Shown here: one piece after another, positions 47,088 to 59,134 of the stretch
Numbering within the stretch: the first letter of the stretch is position 1
Layout of the letters: each line of letters opens with the position of its first letter
Source: Stictocephala bisonia
Taxonomy: Eukaryota; Arthropoda; Insecta; Hemiptera; Membracidae
DNA length: 64,000 nt
Assembly: GCA_035578905.1 (NCBI GenBank)
Contig: JAQJVL010000245.1
Location: 1,131,001 to 1,195,000 of the forward strand
Direction: 5' to 3'
Notes under the pieces: generated by a model
Told to the model about the DNA's origin: nothing
What the model saw: the letters and a program-made list of their open reading frames with translations, nothing else
Databases searched by the model: none
Made by a program: the position numbers and the translations under genes

Positions 47088-49129
47088 TGCTACATGGCAA
47101 AACCCTCATAAACTACGTAATAGCACGTTAACTATCCCGTAATAGTGCCAAATATAAGAGGATTACATACATTTAAAAAACCATTGGCATTCTTGGAGAA
47201 TGTATTTTTGTGCACTGCCTATTTTTCTCTTTTCGTTTTCTCCAATATCGTTCCATTTTTTTCATATGTGGCTTTCTTTCTTTCGTCAGATATTTTCCTT
47301 TAGTCTTGAGCTAAGCGGTTTCTTGATACTTAAAATATTTATTCCTTAACTTATTTCAAAACTTATGTCTCTAATAATAATAATCATTTTATTAATACGT
47401 ACTTCATATTAGTCTTCTTGGACATTGTTGAACCAATTTTTTTTGTTTTCCTGTTGTAAAAGAATTTAAAGATTCCTTTTGTAAATATTTCGTTCTCTTA
47501 CTAAATAGTTGTACAAGGAAACGTATCCTTAATTTCCTCATATAATCCGTGATCTTTGCTATATTTTTATGTAAAACCTATTTAATTCTACTTTAATTTA
47601 ATTGTTTGTTAAATCGGAAGGAAGTATTTTTTTTTAATATTTCTTTACTAAATTGTATACTAATCCATTATTCTTAGGTGTAACAGTTTCTGCACAACAT
47701 ATTGCTTCCGATTTTATAACTGTACTGTGTTTAAATTTAACTTTCAAAATAGTGAATTTTGTTTATGATTCTTATACTTACTACTGCCAAGCCTACTCCA
47801 GTTTCTGTGCGATAGACTAAAGTGATTTCTTTTCCTGTCCATTCCTAGTTATTATTTCTAAAACATATCAAATAAATCTTAATGTTCACGTTAGATTTGA
47901 TTTTACATAATCTAATTATTTTTAACATATTTTAAATAAAACATATGTTTAAAAAAATATTCATTGCACATTTGATAGTGAGTTCCGTTTATGCCACTAG
48001 AGAAGTCGAAATCACGTTTTTAGTAGTGTTCTATAGCATATATTCGATCTACGTTAAATTGCATTTTCGAAGTTGCATTATTATTGCAGCAAAAAACTTT
48101 TAATCGCTTTACATATGTAACAATGAATATTTCGTGTCGTCTATTTCAAAATGTATAATCTTAACAAAATATAAATATGTCTATAGTTTTAACTTAAGCT
48201 GTGAGTCAGTGGGGAAATTGAATTTAAACGTAGGAAAACACATATGTAAATTCACAAAAAGGTGCAATTTTAAAATAAGCCTTTAAGTGCATTTATAATG
48301 CAAATAATAAGTCAAGTAAGAAACTAAATTATTTAACATACGAAATTGTTTGCATTTAAAGGATTTTCCACTTTGTAATTCTGTATAAATTACAGATTAA
48401 ATCCTAAATACAGAAATAAGATTTTCTGTACTATCCTTTAGTCTCTGATCAAGTGAAAGTATTTATGAATTAGTAAGCTATTCCATAATTATCTAATACC
48501 ACTCTATACAATCCCAGCTGAAAATTTAATGTACAGCTTTAAAGACAAGAATTGATTTTTCTTCATAAATGTTCTGTCTACTTATTTACCTCGTAAAAGT
48601 TTTCCAAAAACAAGATTTAAAGTCAAAACTTGTATTTTACTAAACTTCCATGTTTATTGCTAACCATCATAAATACATAGGTTAAGATTTAGTCTCAAAA
48701 CTACCACATCTAAGTTAGCCCATATATAGTGAAGACATCGTTGATTGAGATGGTGGGAAGCAGCACTGTAGGCAGCTAATGCCTGTGAATGAGTTCAAGT
48801 TGATGGATTGATTGATAGTCGATACCTTCATCCCACACAGCAAGTGGTCCGATGCAAAAGAGCTCTAGTACAGTAGTTCTTCTGGGTTTAACATCTAAAT
48901 TTGAAACTTCTTTAGCTTATTTCGTGTTTAGGAGAGTACTGCTAGGTTTTGCTTCGCAGTGATTTTTGTAATCTGTATATAAAGAAGAAATAGATGCTGA
49001 TTAGGAAACAATTAGTGAAGTGATTCCTAATTTTAAAGACGCAGAATACTGGTGTGTCTGCTGTAATAATCAAAACAATATTTATTGCATTATATTTTCT
49101 TTTGATACTAAAATGCTGTGCTCTATTTA
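47088..49129. other. AT-rich stretch, no gene seen
   Basis: Two kilobases of unique AT-rich DNA without a long frame. A GC-richer patch at 48720-48860 (gatggtgggaagcagcactg) could not be assigned. Confidence 0.45.
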
Positions 49130-49500
49130 CTTTTAGAACTGAGGTTTAGATAGTCTTGGTCAAGCTACCATGTTGTTCTTGAAGAACCAGAATTTAATAG
49201 CGTCCAAATCTGAGTTCATTTGATTCTCATTGTCCTCCCACGTATTATTTACATATCATAGAGCCGTTTCGTCGGCAAATGAGGTAACTTACCTATCAAA
49301 CTTTGCACAAAAGAGATCGTTAATATATATATATATATATATAAGAAAAAGAATAAATCATAATACTGACCCCTGAGGTACACCATACTTAATTTAACAC
49401 ATTTCACTTAATAAACAACTTACTTTTACGCTCTGTTTTCTCCCTATTAAATACCTCTCAAAACTGTTATAGGTGATATCTTTTACATCTAATAGTTATA
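49130..49500 (-). pseudogene. LINE (Jockey/CR1-like) reverse transcriptase remnant
   Basis: On the minus strand the frame gives FERYLIGRKQSVKV, then YGVPQGSV (49387 down to 49364), then ND, then SFADETAL (through 49259), then NSDLDAIKFWFF. GVPQGS and FADDT are hallmark motifs of non-LTR retrotransposon reverse transcriptase; FADE here replaces one catalytic aspartate. Several stops interrupt the frame, and the LGPLLF segment after GVPQGSV is replaced by an AT microsatellite (49322-49343). GVPQGSV and FADETAL are still in the same frame (105 bases apart). The 5' and 3' parts of the element are missing. Confidence 0.8.
49322..49343. repeat. (AT)n microsatellite inside LINE remnant
   Basis: About 22 bases of alternating A and T, sitting between the GVPQGSV and FADETAL coding segments. 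Confidence 0.85.
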
Positions 49501-49529
49501 TTTCAATGCTAAGGAACATTCCTTCACGA

Positions 49530-49625
49530 TGCGTGAGCCAACCCCGTCATACGCTCTTGTCACCTCCCTCGGGTAATTTTGCCATTTTGTTATTTGCACA
49601 CTTATATCATTCAAAAATACTGTTT
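49530..49625. repeat. Block related to 54835-54930
   Basis: The words ccaaccccgtcatacgctct, tgtcacctccctcggg and gcacacttatatcattc match, with substitutions, caccccgtcagtcgctacac, tgtcaactcgattg and cacgcttatatcgc at 54835-54930, in the same order. It is probably a dispersed element of unknown type. Confidence 0.45.
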
Positions 49626-49814
49626 CATGTCAAATCATTGTCATGAAGGCATCTTATGCTCCGTCTGTATGATGACGACGGTTTCTTATGTTTTATTTTT
49701 TCTAATGATAGAATCTCCTTTTTAACCTTACTCTGTCAATTTCCCATTGACTACTGATCTTTGAGAGGAAATTATTCAGACAGAGTAACGAAGCAGCCCA
49801 TTGCAGTTCAAGGT

Positions 49815-49940
49815 GAATATTACTATTAAAAACGTTCAGTCTACACCCGGTTCGAACCTGTGTTATAGGTTTAAGCTTTTTAGTGTTTAATTTAAGCTCA
49901 ATGTCCTAAAACCTTAGACCACTCAGCCACCGTCTTGCCA
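49815..49940 (-). mobile_element. tRNA-like SINE (Leu/Ser-type head)
   Basis: The minus strand reads gacggtggctgagtggtcta (box A) and, about 65 bases later, aggttcgaaccgggtgtaga (box B). The order resembles a tRNA-Leu or tRNA-Ser gene with an expanded middle. The acceptor stem does not pair. It is either a SINE or a tRNA pseudogene. A 10-bp dyad (ttactctgtc / gacagagtaa, 49727-49791) lies nearby. Confidence 0.55.
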
Positions 49941-50605
49941 GCAAATATGGGCATGTACAACATATATAATTAACTTGTACCACTTGTATTTTTTTTAGTA
50001 AAAGTATTATTGATTGGTAAATCTTAGTTCTATCTAGTATTTCTTATTGTTAAGGTTGTTGTTACCTTAAGAGAACGCCGTATACTTAAGCGTAAAATTA
50101 TGACTTATGGATAAGTCTTAGGTATATTTTTCACTCATATTTTAAAGCAATATTTGGATCTTCTCTGTTAATTCACTACCACTACTTTTTTGTTTCCGTT
50201 AATTCACTACCACTTGATAAATACTCTATTGCTCTAAAAACTGGTTCCCCAATCATTTTTACTTCCACTGTGATATTCCTTATCCGCTAGGAATCCGATA
50301 TCGCTGGCCATATCTTATCCCTTACCAAGAACTTACAAACGGAGAGCGCATTCGGTGGTCAGTCAATCATTGGATTTACCAGTTTGTAATCAACTTTAGA
50401 AGCCACCTAATCTAACTTGACCTAACCAAACCTTACCTAATCTAACCTAACCGTAATTGCGATAAAAAAGTCGTGTTAGTGAAGTAACAGGAAAAGTAAT
50501 TGTAGTGCATTAACAGAAAAGGTCCCAATGTTTTAGTTACAAACGCGTTTGTAAAATTTAGTATTTAGATGACAATTTTTTCAATAACCTTATTATCCTT
50601 GCAAG
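49941..50605. other. AT-rich stretch with TAACC-type runs
   Basis: At 50400-50455 there are loose repeats of ctaacctaacc (ttgacctaaccaaaccttac), related to the insect telomere word on the opposite strand. No gene. Confidence 0.45.
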
Positions 50606-51000
50606 GGTAGTACTCAACTACTTGGGAGATAAGCTTTTATACATTTTGGGAGATATATTATGCTGTCAGACTTTCTAATAACGATTTACGTCCACTTAAT
50701 GGTTACCGGCATGGTTTGATACCATTAAAGAGGTAAATGTCAGAGCTTTTTTGTTGACGGCCATGCTTTATTTGTTGACCGGAGTATAAATCTGTCAATC
50801 CGTTTTGTATGTTATCCTAAAGTCGGAAAATACTACATGGTTAGGATTCTAAGGTTCGCTACCGGTCTATTAGTAAATTTGTGACCATTCACAAATAAAT
50901 AAATAAATGGACCTTTACGTATCGGCCGAACTTCGTTCGTTACACAGATACGATTCGTTACACAGATTCGTTACACCCATTAATTTATACTTGGCACATT
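50606..51000 (+). repeat. Rep-A copy, highly diverged
   Basis: Keeps the order of landmarks: agtactcaactacttgggag, gatttacgtccacttaatgg, ttaccggcatgg, aatactacatggttaggatt and cgttcgttacacagatac. It is the oldest-looking copy. It carries a small aataaataaataaat run. Confidence 0.6.
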
Positions 51001-51039
51001 ATTTCATTACCATATTCAAGCCTACAAGGACGGTCATCG

Positions 51040-51290
51040 TTTGAAAACAAACAAGTGTATTGACCAGTACATACAGTAGTTCTGGGCGTGTGGTTCGAGC
51101 ATGCGCATCAACGGATTCTCCAACAAAAAAAAAAATAAACATCTCAGACACTGTAGGTAGAAAATACCTAGACTAATCAAACCAGCTAATTTCGTCCGTG
51201 TGACTCACAACCTAATGCATTGCCTCGTCATGATACCTACAGTATTTTCTAGTTACCGTGTTCTCAGATAGAACAAAATCATCTGTTTTT
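51040..51290. mobile_element. Fragment of the 11.8-kb inverted-repeat family
   Basis: The right end reads acagtattttctagttaccg near 51240-51260, matching ttttctagttaccgtgg near 25819. Upstream, aaaccagctaatttcgtccg matches aaccgggtgatttcgtcc near 25763. A left end is not clear. Confidence 0.45.
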
Positions 51291-52235
51291 TTTAAATTTT
51301 TTGTATAAATATGTTTTCATTATTTAACGAGTGTTTACATTTTTGTCGTGGCATGTAACCAATTAAGTTATTGTAAAATCACAATATTATAGAATAATCA
51401 CTATTATTTTAATTATTATTGTTGTTGCTATTTCTATATCAATCTTTATTCCAGTTTTTTATCTTTAATTTCAATAGCACGAGCACCATCGAGCAAACTT
51501 TAGTAACACAGCAGCCAACCTAAATAATATTTTGAACAGACTGTACACAATAGATGTAGGCGAAGTATGGTGGGGGATATTCACTGTCTTGCTTGCACTA
51601 CCTCTTCTACAAGCTCAGAACCGTGGTTCGATGTGTGCAATTAATTGTCTGACTATTAAAAATTGTATAAAGTAAAAGAACTACCCGTTTGGAGATAAGT
51701 GCTGCTTTAAGAAATACAATGCAGTTTTGTATATAATGAATTATACCTAAACTAACTTCTTTTAACTACTCTAAGAATTACTGAAGAATACCAGGCTCAT
51801 AATTCACCTGCTGGAAACTATGTTCATCTCATACTAAACGTGACGCAATATTAAACTAAATAATATTAATTCGATTTAATTCAAATTTAATATGATACTA
51901 AGTCTTTCTTGTATTCTACAAAAAAATATTAATTAGGACAAATAAAATATTATTTAAGCGTCAGAATATATATTTTTTCAGATGCGTTTGTTGTTATAAC
52001 CTTAAAACAAGAATATTCGTGAAGTAAAACAAACTTGGAGGCAGGAGCAAACAAAAGCTCGGCGTGCGTGTAAGTAAATTATTAAATATAGAATCAGCTG
52101 AATAAAGTTGGAGTATAGGATTACCTTTCCTCAATGTATATCCACACAACACAGGCCTAGCGTGTACAATGGCCTGTTCAAAGGATCTCATTTTAACATT
52201 GTAGACTGAATCCTACTAGATTAGGTTGTTGATAG
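51291..52235. other. AT-rich stretch, nothing recognised
   Basis: No gene or element recognised. A 65-codon minus-strand frame at 51994-52191 is featureless. Confidence 0.45.
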
Positions 52236-52926
52236 GTTGTTTAAATGTAATTGGGCGCTATATAAATGTAATTGGGCACTATATAAATGTAATTGGGCGC
52301 TATATAAATGTATTTGGGCGCTAGATAAATGTCATTGTGCGTTAGATAAATGTAATTGGGCGTTGATAAATGTGATTGGCCCTAGATAAATGTAATTGGG
52401 CGTTAGATAAATGTGATTGGGCGCTCTATAAATGTAATTTGGCCCTAGATAAATGTAATTGGGCGCTATATAAATGTAATTGGGTGCTATATAAATGTAA
52501 TTGGGCACTAGATAAATGTAATTGGGCGCTAGATAAATGTAATTGGGCGTTAGATAAATGTGATTGGGCACTAGATAAATGTAATTTTGCCCTAGATAAA
52601 TGTAATTTTGCCCTAGATAAATGTAATTGGGCGCTATATAAATGTATTTGGGCGCTAGATAAATGTAATTGGGCACTATATAAATATGATTAGGCGCTAG
52701 ATAAATGTAATTGGCCGCTAGATAAATGTAATTGGCCCTAGATAAATGTAATTGGGCGTTAGATAAATGTGATTGGGCGCTATATAAATGTAATTTGGCC
52801 CTAGATAAATGTAATTGGGCGCTAGATAAATGTAATTGGGCGATAGATAAATGTAATTTGGCGCTATATAAATGTAATTGGGCGATAGATAAATGTAATT
52901 GGGCGCTAGATAAATGTACTTTAAAA
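52236..52926 (+). repeat. 21-bp minisatellite, about 33 copies
   Basis: Unit taaatgtaattgggcgctag plus a (21 bp). A multiple of three, so both strands are open for about 105-114 codons (ALDKCNW repeats on plus). A variant block (ttggccctagataaatgtaa followed by ttgggcgttaga) occurs near 52377 and 52732, about 356 bp apart, showing an internal duplication. Confidence 0.96.
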
Positions 52927-52959
52927 TTTATTTAGACCAACACGTTCTATAATAAAACA

Positions 52960-53355
52960 ACAAAGTGTAGAGGAGATTTTGTGCGATAGGTTCTATGTTC
53001 ACTCATCTTAATACCAATAAGGCACCCGCTCAATGGTTGCCATTGACGTGGACACTCCTAGAGGAGTCTCCGGTGTCCATGTTAGGTGGGAGTCAAGAAT
53101 ACTGAGGTGGAAAGAGAACTGAGTATCTGGCTTGTCAGTAAGCTGAAAATGAGACCAATACTACGTGGTTCGGATTTTACGGGAAGCTGTAGGCTCCTTA
53201 GTTTCACTGGCTATTGGGCTATTAATAAATGGCTCTTTCTGAGGAATGGTCGACCTTAGTTAGTAACATTGACTACACTCGTTCATCTACACTCATTCGC
53301 CCCTCATAGTCACACAAATCTCTACGATCAGCGTCTTAATGATGAATAATGAATG
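52960..53355 (+). repeat. Rep-A copy, head partly lost
   Basis: Begins about 35 bp after the 21-bp array with agtgtagaggagattttgtg, then cgataggttctatgttcact, caatggttgccattgacgtg, actacgtggttcggatttta, tattgggctattaataaatg and the 3' end with acgatcagcgtcttaatgat. Well preserved except for the first about 25 bases. Confidence 0.88.
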
Positions 53356-54570
53356 AAGCATTCAACAAATATAAATGTAAAACGCACAGAATATTTTAAC
53401 TTTAACATTTCCCAAATCATGTATAAAAACAAAAGAATACAATAATATTACTAATAAATTCGCTCAAAGATTGTTGGGATGTACAAAAAAGATAAAAACA
53501 CGCGTATTATAACAATATCAGAAAATCCAATACACATGGTCAGTTTAAACCCTTTAATCCTAAGCTTAGTCTTTGACAAAGTAAATATTCGAATCGTTTT
53601 GAGATCGACTCGATTTTATTCGATAATAACTTAATCCGTATTGTGATTACTTTTTACGCCCCGCGTGGATGGTATCTGTGATTGAGTTTGTTACCTAACC
53701 CAATTACCTGAGTAATAACAGCTTTTCAAATAGTGAGAGCGGCTGATCCTTTAGAGATACGAGATCTCCGTACAACAAGTTGGGTAGGTGAACCCTTTAT
53801 TTCGTATAGCTAGTTTTATTTTTGTACCGGTTGTAGGAAATCGTAGGCTGCAAGTAATATTTATTCCAATTACAAGATTTGGTCGTACTAGTAGAATAAT
53901 GGTATTGAGGGCAAACAGAATGAAAGAGAGATTTTACACCTCCTACGTTCAAAGAACTATATGCTCGCTCCTGCCGAAAATGAATTTCACATACTTGTTT
54001 GTAAACATTATAGTAACCTACATTATATTCCATCATAATATCAACAGTTAACTTGTTAAAATACGGTTCCTGGATATATCAAAATGTATTTTGTATTTTT
54101 TGTAGCTAATTTATTTTTGATATTTTTGGCCACTTTCTTTTTAGTTTATTAAAGTTAATTTGATGTTAGCCTAAAAATAATCTAATCAACCTAGCATAAC
54201 CTACGAGTATATACACACCTAACCCAACCTACCCCGACCTACCTAACCTAAACATAACCCAACCTTTTTGTTTAGTACGTATATCTGCTATTATTTGTCA
54301 TATGACGTATTCATATTGTTATTGTCATATTCATGTTTTTGATAAAAGTACATAGGATTATTGTAAAAAACATTATTTTTTGTGTACAAAAATACATATT
54401 GGAAATCAGTAGTTTCCAATAAATTTATGTTCATGAGTTTATTATTGACTAGATTTAAAACTCATGGAACTCAGGTGAGTCTGCTATGTTATCGAAATTA
54501 ATGTCAATATAATAACGTTTAATGTATAATTATTGCTAAGGAATCTTAATATGTTTTATGAGCATCCAAC
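53356..54570. other. Mostly unique DNA with CCTAACC-type runs
   Basis: At 54185-54265 there are loose repeats of taacccaacctacc, similar to short insect telomere-like motifs. Frames of 79-87 codons at 53788-54051 overlap on opposite strands and have no recognisable domain. Confidence 0.4.
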
Positions 54571-54879
54571 ATGATTGTTCTCAGCAGCGAACTGATAACG
54601 CCGAGCTCTCTATCTGAGAAGGTCACGATCCATGGTTGGTCCAGATATTATCAAAGCGAGAGAGGTCTATTCTTGATGCGTGTGAAACAGTTCAACACAA
54701 TAGACACAAGTGATGCGATCGTGGGAGACTTAGTTTTACAATATTTGGCAAATCGAGGATTTTTTTATGCTAAATGTGTTCCTAAACCTCTAAGAGATAA
54801 AATAGGACTAGGGGACTCTCCAGCACGATTTCCGTACCACCCCGTCAGTCGCTACACTCTTGTCAACTCGATTGTGTAA
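54571..54879 (+). CDS. Open frame of 102 codons, unidentified, doubtful
   Basis: The translation starts MIVLSSELITPSSLSEKVTI and includes GDLVLQYLANRGFFYAKCVP and a final SRYTLVNSIV. It has no signal peptide, membrane segment or known motif. Its last 45 bases belong to a block that also occurs at 49530-49575, which points to a dispersed element and not to a host gene. The opposite strand of that block reads DKSVATDGVVRKSCWRVP, which might be the coding side. Low weight as a gene. Confidence 0.2.
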   Translation: MIVLSSELITPSSLSEKVTIHGWSRYYQSERGLFLMRVKQFNTIDTSDAIVGDLVLQYLANRGFFYAKCVPKPLRDKIGLGDSPARFPYHPVSRYTLVNSIV

Positions 54880-55219
54880 TGTTGTTGTTTTTATGCACAT
54901 TGCACGCTTATATCGCTAAAAAAATAACCTCTTACACACAAAGGAAATAAAGAGAGGTCACATAAAAGTGCACTAAGTGTGTGTCGAGTAGGTATTTCTC
55001 CAGTTCACTGCGGCCATAAGAAAGTGACCTCTGTTTCTTTCTTCTCTTATATTATCTCAATTTACACCATCCCAAACTCTTCTATTCACATAATGAATGG
55101 TAACAAAGTTCGGTATAATTTATTGATCAATGTTGGGTTTATAAATGTCTATCTCATTTTACCTCTTTAAAGAAAAACAGTGTATACGCGTCTAGAGCAT
55201 TTAAAGCCAAAGTGTCATA
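54880..55219. other. Spacer, nothing recognised
   Basis: Contains the rest of the block shared with 49580-49625 (to about 54930). A 63-codon frame at 54979 is featureless. Confidence 0.35.
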
Positions 55220-55665
55220 CTTTGGCACTGGTGGCGCAGTGCTGTAACCCAGCTACATGGGGACAAAGTGTTTGGGAGATTGTAGGCGATAGGCTGTATG
55301 CTCGGTCCTCTTAATACCGACATGGCGTCCGCTTGGTGGTTGCTATCGGCGTGAACACTACTAGATAAGTCTGGGGTGTCCATGTCGGGTGGTAATTATT
55401 GTGCGTATGTTGTGTGGGAGAGATAACTGAGTATCAGGCTTGTCAATTAGCTGAAAATCAGACCAGCACTACGTGGTTCGGATTCCACGTAAAGCTGTAG
55501 GTCCCTTAGTTGCCCTGGCTGTTGGGCTATTAATAAATTGCCCTTTCTGAGGAACAGTTGAACTCAGTTAGTAACCAGACTACACTCACCCACACTCATC
55601 CTACACTCATAAAACCATTCATATTCGCCTTAAAATACGCACAACGTTGTGTCGGCGTCTCATAT
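55220..55665 (+). repeat. Rep-A copy, full length and best preserved
   Basis: It is the reference copy used here. Head ctggtggcgcagtgctgtaa (55228), then ctacatggggacaaagtgtt, aataccgacatggcgtccgc, gataagtctggggtgtccat, acgtggttcggattccacgt, ggctgttgggctattaataa, gaggaacagttgaactcagt and final acgttgtgtcggcgtct near 55660. The head (tggcgcagtgctg) has a weak resemblance to a Pol III box A, but no box B is at the usual distance. Confidence 0.92.
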
Positions 55666-55720
55666 ATAAGAATACTACAAAGTCTTATAGTTATTGATAT
55701 ACTATGATAGTCTGGTCATT

Positions 55721-55722
<2 letters not shown>

Positions 55723-55755
<33 letters not shown>
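55723..55755. repeat. 33-base poly-T tract
   Basis: An uninterrupted T run on the plus strand. It could be the A-tail of a minus-strand retroposon, but no body is recognisable on its right side. Confidence 0.9.
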
Positions 55756-56119
55756 CAATTTCTAGATAATGATAAACAACCAGAAGATTATCATGACATT
55801 TTTGGGCACTATATATCGTTAGCCATTAACTCCACAAGGGCTACTTTGAAAAAATTAATAATTTAGCCTATGTTTACACTTTCAGTATGACGACATTTAA
55901 CAACTTATCTTCGATGGTAGTGGTAATGAATATTGAATGATTTGAACATTCCTTTCGTAATGACAAATTAAACCTTTTAGCTATTAATACGTATAAGTGA
56001 TTAATCTTAATAGTTTAGTTAATTATATCACGATTTTAATCTTTATCTAAAATGTAAATCTGTATTTATTTTGACGTTTAGATATGATTAAGAAAAAGTC
56101 TAATATGCTTTTCTGTATT

Positions 56120-56159
56120 TGGTCAATTTAAGGAAAAGTATATTTCCTTAAATTGACCA
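56120..56159. repeat. Perfect hairpin, 17-bp arms
   Basis: tggtcaatttaaggaaa (56120-56136) and its exact reverse complement (56143-56159) flank a 6-base loop. The loop sits in AT-rich unique DNA. Confidence 0.85.
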
Positions 56160-56345
56160 ACTACATGATAATGAATCCATTAGGTAAATATAAAATCTAG
56201 AATTCCGATTCAAAATTAACAGTTTTTTTAACTAGTCAATATCAACCTCACGAACACAAATCCATGGAAGTGGTTTTTAGGTAGAAATTACTTTAATTTT
56301 ATGTAGTTTTTCACCTGAATATAATGATATATTTAACAAAACATA

Positions 56346-56375
56346 TTAGGTTAGGTTAGGTTAGCAGGTTAGCAA
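56346..56375 (+). repeat. Short (TTAGG)n run
   Basis: ttaggttaggttaggttag followed by caggttagc: about four copies of the ancestral insect telomere repeat, with loose aacctaacc words on the other strand up to 56460. Interstitial, not a telomere. Confidence 0.75.
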
Positions 56376-57005
56376 TATATTTTCAGTTTGTATATACTAC
56401 CCTAAATTAAGCTAATCCAACTTAATCCAACCTAACCTCACGTAAATTAACCTAACCTTGGAAATTATTTGTTGTATGTATCTGTGGATTTGAACCGAAG
56501 CAATGCTATGGATTCGTGTTCGCTGTTATTGACTAGTTGTAAAAAAAATCGGGTGAGATATCTTTATTCCATATTTACTGCAGTACATTTAGTCCTCGTT
56601 ACGGCAATGACCAAACAGTCGCTGATTCACACCGATGAGTATCCTTCTCCATGACACGCTCTCCCACAAGACTCCCGAGGGCCCGTCGATTACCATCAAA
56701 GTCTGAGCTATTATTATCCCAACTGGTCTCAAAGCACCGCGCCATCATTTACATACTGATGACGTGATAACACAGAAGCAAACAGAAGTTAAAGGTTTCA
56801 ATTTAGAAAATGTGGACCTCGAATTACAAGAGGTGTCTGAATGGCTTCCTATGTAAAACAATTTGTAACGCACCGATCGACACCCTTTCATAGCACCGTT
56901 TATAATCGCTTACATCACACTTTACCCAGTTATTGGCTGTTAAGTGTTAACAAGGGTAGTTATATAGTAAATCCTATGAAAATGAGTGTCGGTATCATTT
57001 CTTTT
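56376..57005. other. Mixed unique DNA, no gene seen
   Basis: The patch at 56640-56690 (gacacgctctcccacaagac, tcccgagggcccgtcg) loosely resembles the block at 49530 and 54835. No gene seen. Confidence 0.35.
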
Positions 57006-57250
57006 CTTTTGTGAATCCTTCTGGTCTGAGAAAGGAGAGTGTGGTTTGTCGAAATCGATCACCATAGTATTTGTGAATGTTGTACTTATATTTTAATATA
57101 TTTGTGCATGTTGTGCTTGTATTATGCTAAATTTATGCATGTTGTGCATGTTTTTTATATGTTAGTGAAATTTGTAATTCTATTTTAGTACGTTTGAGCA
57201 TGTTGTGCTTATATTGTAATTATTTTCTGTTGTGTGACGTTCTCTTGTAC
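57006..57250 (+). repeat. Degenerate ~40-bp repeat, possible element end
   Basis: gtgaatgttgtacttatatt, gtgcatgttgtgcttgtatt, atgcatgttgtgcatgtttt and gagcatgttgtgcttatatt recur at roughly 40-60 bp. The left edge (tcgaaatcgatcaccatagt) and right edge (ttgtgtgacgttctc) resemble words at 63007 (ggaatcgattaccatcattg) and 63062 (ctgtgtgatgtttcg), suggesting two copies of one element. Confidence 0.5.
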
Positions 57251-58955
57251 TGTATAAGTACTTAAAAACAACAATTGCCTTACTTTCATAAAATCATTTT
57301 ATTTAATTTTATCTAATAATTATATATTTAACTAAATTAATTGTTTTATATGTATATTTTGAATAACAGGTTAAATAATGTATATATTCATGTTTGATAC
57401 AGTTAAAAAGAAAAAATAAACGATTCTAATTGTTCAATCATAAATCTATCATCGTGCCTTCGTTTGTGTTTGTTTCTACACAACACAATGACCTCTTGGA
57501 TTACGTTTCACGGGAATACTAAAGTACTTTTATTGATGATATTTTCTTTTTATCAATACATGTGTGAAAGGCTAGAGTTTATTAGATATTGTGAATTTAC
57601 CTGTATATGTGTAATCTACCCCTTCAGAATCTAAATTACCATAGGAGTGGTAATTTCAGACTTAAGTAAAGTAAAAAGTGGCATTTATGTATCTTATTTA
57701 ACGAAATCAAAATATTTCAACCTTTATTTTTTATTTTCCCAGCGAAGCTTGGGTTAAGTGACGTTAAAAATTGCGAAATGTGCACTTTAATTTTGTGCAC
57801 AATGTTCCCTATTACTTAGAATCATATAACGTCACAGGATAGTTCTTCCATCCATCCACACAAACAACTTTAAAAGCTTCCCGCAGTACATCGGATGGTA
57901 CCATTTAACTTGTTCAATACACCACTTTTCTTTCAAAGTGCTAAAGGGAAATGGAAGTGGCTGAGACGTTAAATACATTACCGCTTTTCTGATAAACACA
58001 ATTATTTTAAAGTAGTGTTGTAGGAGAAACATTAATGGCTGGAGCTGTTCACTTGAGGTACCCCAGAATTACATTAATAGCCACCCCTGGTGGTCTAGAT
58101 CACTATTATTAGACAATGATGGCCAAGATCAATCTAATTCACTCAGTGAAGGTCACCTCTTCCTAGGTTTAATCGATATCCTGATTCTTGTGTATTGGAA
58201 CTTGATGAACTATAGACTGTTGAGATCGTAGACCTCTTGTTCGATCGTGGAGGTACGTCTTTGACCTTCAAATTATTTGACCCCTCTCTATTTTTTAAAT
58301 AACAACAACAAAAACAAGAGAACTATTAAAATATTTTTACCACATTTGTTAAAATTTTCATATTACCCATTAACGGGTGTTTTTTGATGCAGTTTATTGA
58401 TTCGTAATGTTGAATATTATTTTATGTATAACTAAGTAGAATTCATATTTTAATAGGAAATTATTGTTCACTTTTATAATTTTGAATTGATATCTTAAAT
58501 AATTTAATATTTTAAACGTAAATTCTAACTTTCTTAACCATTTTCATCCACACACTTTGGACTGTTATAAAATAATATAACAGTCTTGTTCAGCCCTCAT
58601 TTTGCCAACACAAACCTCGGGTATTACTCACCGATTAACACCATGTTAAGGACGTACAATATTTATTCATCGAACGTAGATATTTTTCATAATACGTTGA
58701 AAAGCTTTAAAAAAATACTACTTGTTGATGTGGACAGTTGACTAACTTACCTTCTTTATGAACTATGTATGTCACATCTGCATATTTAAAATATATATGT
58801 TTATTATGATTTACAAACCTGGCTTAGCAATTATGGTTTGAGTAATTTATTTAGATGATATATAAAAATTATGTGTTCCTTATGTTAACTATTTTTTCAT
58901 GTGTTTGTTGCTTTTTAAATAGCCTATAAGCCAAATAGGAATCTGATCTCATTGA
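57251..58955. other. AT-rich stretch, no gene seen
   Basis: No gene. A patch at 58080-58275 with ctggtggtctagatcactat and cttgttcgatcgtggaggta has a weak tRNA-like flavour, but no second copy confirms it. Confidence 0.4.
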
Positions 58956-58959
58956 AAAT

Positions 58960-59100
58960 GGACTTTATATACATTTTCGCTGCTGTTGTTGTTCATTGTT
59001 AAGATTTATTGAGTAGCATGCTGTAACTTGATTTATATTGTAATGCTGCATTGTAATTGGCATGAGCTGTTATGTAATGAATAAATAAATAAAATATTAA
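58960..59100 (+). mobile_element. Possible LINE 3' end
   Basis: tgtaacttgatttatattgt, attggcatgagctgttatgt and then aatgaataaataaataaaat: a 3' end with a short AATA tandem run like those of CR1/Jockey-type LINEs. No coding part is attached. Confidence 0.4.
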
Positions 59101-59134
59101 TACACATATTCAACCAGACAACTAAAGTACAATA

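Noticed and set aside
49815..49940. Functional tRNA-Leu or tRNA-Ser gene
   Set aside because: Good A and B boxes, but the acceptor ends do not pair and the middle is too long.
52332..52935. ALDKCNW and PNYIYLA repeat proteins
   Set aside because: Products of the 21-bp repeat, on opposite strands.
56346..56375. Telomere
   Set aside because: Only about four TTAGG units, flanked by ordinary sequence; short interstitial runs are common in insect genomes.
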